Positions 5,139-6,284 of a stretch of DNA of 6,284 nucleotides are shown here, one piece after another. Made by a program: the position numbers and the translations under genes. This DNA comes from Clostridia bacterium (lineage in GTDB: Bacteria; Bacillota; Clostridia; TANB77; CAG-508). Each line of letters begins with the position of its first letter. Positions within the stretch are counted from its first letter, which is position 1. The stretch covers positions 1 through 6,284 of the forward strand of contig CAAGQX010000170.1 of NCBI GenBank assembly GCA_900772235.1. The letters are read 5' to 3'. Below the pieces are notes generated by a model, which was not told the origin of the DNA, made no database searches, and saw only the letters and a list, made by a program, of their open reading frames with translations.

Positions 5139-5507
5139 TTAATCATTTAATATTTTGATATCGTACTTTCCATCACTTAAAGTTATTCTTATTTTCTTAT
5201 CATTAATTTCTTTTACAGAACTACCTGCTTCATATATTTTTCCATTTTCTGAAGCTAATAATTTTTTTTGAACTAAATCATCTATTGTTATATAAATTGT
5301 TTCTTTACCATCAAATAAATTTTTATTACTGTCAGCATAAACTTCAGCACATTTTTTAATAAGTCTTTCTTGATGAATAGATGCCTCTTTTACTTCATCA
5401 TAAGAAAATGCATAACTATATTTGTTAACAGATACAAAGTAAAAGACTGAAAATATTACTATTACAAATATACTTAAATAAAGTGGTAAATTTTTTATTT
5501 GTTTCAT
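5139..5507 (-). CDS. Uncharacterised small membrane-anchored protein, possibly pilin-like ectodomain
   Basis: This 122-aa protein has a positively charged N-terminus, one membrane segment (about residues 7-27), and a soluble domain of about 90 residues inferred to lie outside the cell. The run KKCAEVYADSNKNLF (51-65) followed by TIYITIDDLVQKKLL (70-84) resembles the region after the N-terminal helix in small type II/IV pilin-like proteins of Firmicutes. However, the prepilin peptidase motif (GFTLIE-type) is absent, so it is not a standard pseudopilin. The match is by eye and weak. It starts at ATG 5507 with AAGG 6 nt upstream and overlaps the preceding gene by ATGA (5504-5507), indicating translational coupling. 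No clear terminator follows before rpoZ. Confidence 0.75.
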   Translation of the reverse strand: MKQIKNLPLYLSIFVIVIFSVFYFVSVNKYSYAFSYDEVKEASIHQERLIKKCAEVYADSNKNLFDGKETIYITIDDLVQKKLLASENGKIYEAGSSVKEINDKKIRITLSDGKYDIKILND

Positions 5508-6284
5508 ATTATACCTTTTTCCTTTTCAATTTCACTATAACCATTATATTTCCACATTGGTGCTTCATTAATAATCCCTTTTACTAAATCCATAAATTTA
5601 TTTTTATGTTTTTCATTTTTATATTCGAAATACTTATCAATATTTTTTGATAAATTATCTTCTTTAGTAGGATTATCAATTTGAACATCATTTAAATATG
5701 GAATAATTACATATTTGTAAAAAACTTTTATATCTTTTTCATCCAAATAATAATTCTTTTTTACAAATGAAAGCATCTTTTTGAATGATTTAAATTTACG
5801 CATATATTTATAACTAAACATACTATTTAAATCTTTAGAACTAAACGTTTTATAATCCGATTTTTTATTAACATACTTTTTAATATCTTTTAACTGAATA
5901 CCTTTCTCTTTAAGAATTGCTTTATTGCAAACATATTTTTCTTTTTTAGAAAAGTAAAGTTCAAATTCTCCATAAAAATTATTTAAAATTGTAAGTCTAT
6001 CTAATAGGTATTCTTTATCGCAAGAAATAATATTATTAAACATTTCATAAAACTTGTCATAAGAAAGTACACCATAAGTGTTTAATAATCCCATAATTAA
6101 ATTATATTCTTTAGTATTAGATTTAATTATTTTTAAGGATTCTTTATCTTTTAAATAAGATTTAAAATATTTTTGAATATCTTTAGGCATATAAAACTCT
6201 TCTTCATCAACTTTTTTTACCATACCTTTTTTATTTAAATTATTAAGAAAATATAAAAGTAAATAATTTGTTCTAGGTTTAATA
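5504..6284 (-). CDS. Uncharacterised helical protein, 5' end outside the window (partial)
   Basis: The reading frame stays open from the stop at 5504 to the right edge, at least 259 codons. An in-frame ATG at 6223 exists, but its only purine run lies right against it. The 20 codons before it (ending YLLLYFLNNLNKKG) read as ordinary protein flowing into MVKKVDEEEFYMP, so the true start is outside the window. I cannot assign a family. Counting from Met 6223, YGVLSYDKFYEMF (50-62) and the C-terminal NEAPMWKYNGYSEIE (about 219-233) faintly recall large helical proteins found with SEC-C or Rho-N-like domains in Firmicutes, but no SEC-C cysteine motif is present. It is Lys-rich, soluble, lacks membrane segments, and is coupled by ATGA to the small membrane-protein gene downstream. 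Confidence 0.75.
   Translation of the reverse strand, partial: IKPRTNYLLLYFLNNLNKKGMVKKVDEEEFYMPKDIQKYFKSYLKDKESLKIIKSNTKEYNLIMGLLNTYGVLSYDKFYEMFNNIISCDKEYLLDRLTILNNFYGEFELYFSKKEKYVCNKAILKEKGIQLKDIKKYVNKKSDYKTFSSKDLNSMFSYKYMRKFKSFKKMLSFVKKNYYLDEKDIKVFYKYVIIPYLNDVQIDNPTKEDNLSKNIDKYFEYKNEKHKNKFMDLVKGIINEAPMWKYNGYSEIEKEKGII

Noticed and set aside
1..6284. CRISPR array, insertion sequence, prophage or toxin-antitoxin system
   Set aside because: No regularly spaced direct repeats, transposase or integrase sequence, terminal repeats or recognisable toxin/antitoxin pair on either strand.

Overview
The window is a strongly AT-rich bacterial chromosome segment in which every recognisable gene lies on the minus strand. 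Several signals point to a low-GC member of the Bacillota, probably a Bacilli/Erysipelotrichia-like or uncultured gut lineage: AAGGAG-type ribosome binding sites, a T-box riboswitch, a Bacillus-type rRNA leader with the boxA GTTCTTTGAAAACT, and intrinsic terminators. TGA is used as a stop (thrS and two other genes) and Trp is TGG, so it does not use the Mycoplasma genetic code. The assignment to a group is inference; no species can be named from this sequence.

In transcription order (high to low coordinates), the window opens inside a gene cut by the right edge (5504 to >6284, a helical protein of unknown function). It is coupled by an ATGA overlap to a small single-span membrane protein (5139-5507). 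Then come rpoZ (RNA polymerase omega, 4851-5051), a tRNA-Ala(UGC) gene with encoded CCA and a clean terminator (4723-4799), and a membrane-anchored Cys-containing protein (4118-4594).

The centrepiece is a threonine-type T-box leader (about 4076-3879) with its own promoter, a stem I carrying a probable ACU specifier, an antiterminator and a terminator. Downstream lies a four-gene operon: a 107-aa protein of unknown function (3535-3858), thrS (1800-3557, overlapping it by 23 bp), a short-chain dehydrogenase (1036-1803, ATGA overlap with thrS) and a slipin/SPFH membrane protein (258-1022, 13 bp gap). The operon closes at a terminator that overlaps the slipin stop codon. The expected logic is that uncharged tRNA-Thr lets transcription pass the leader, so ThrRS, the small protein, the SDR and the slipin rise together in threonine starvation.

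The left 230 bases hold no protein gene. They carry a near-consensus promoter with an A-tract UP-like element, a predicted 5' hairpin and boxA, so an rRNA operon very probably starts just beyond the left edge.

Nothing here is a clear-cut new defence or mobile system. The points most worth following are the unknown gene placed between the T-box and thrS, a ThrRS that lacks the N-terminal TGS domain, a compact T-box linker, and a tRNA-Ala gene with C instead of the near-universal U at position 33.
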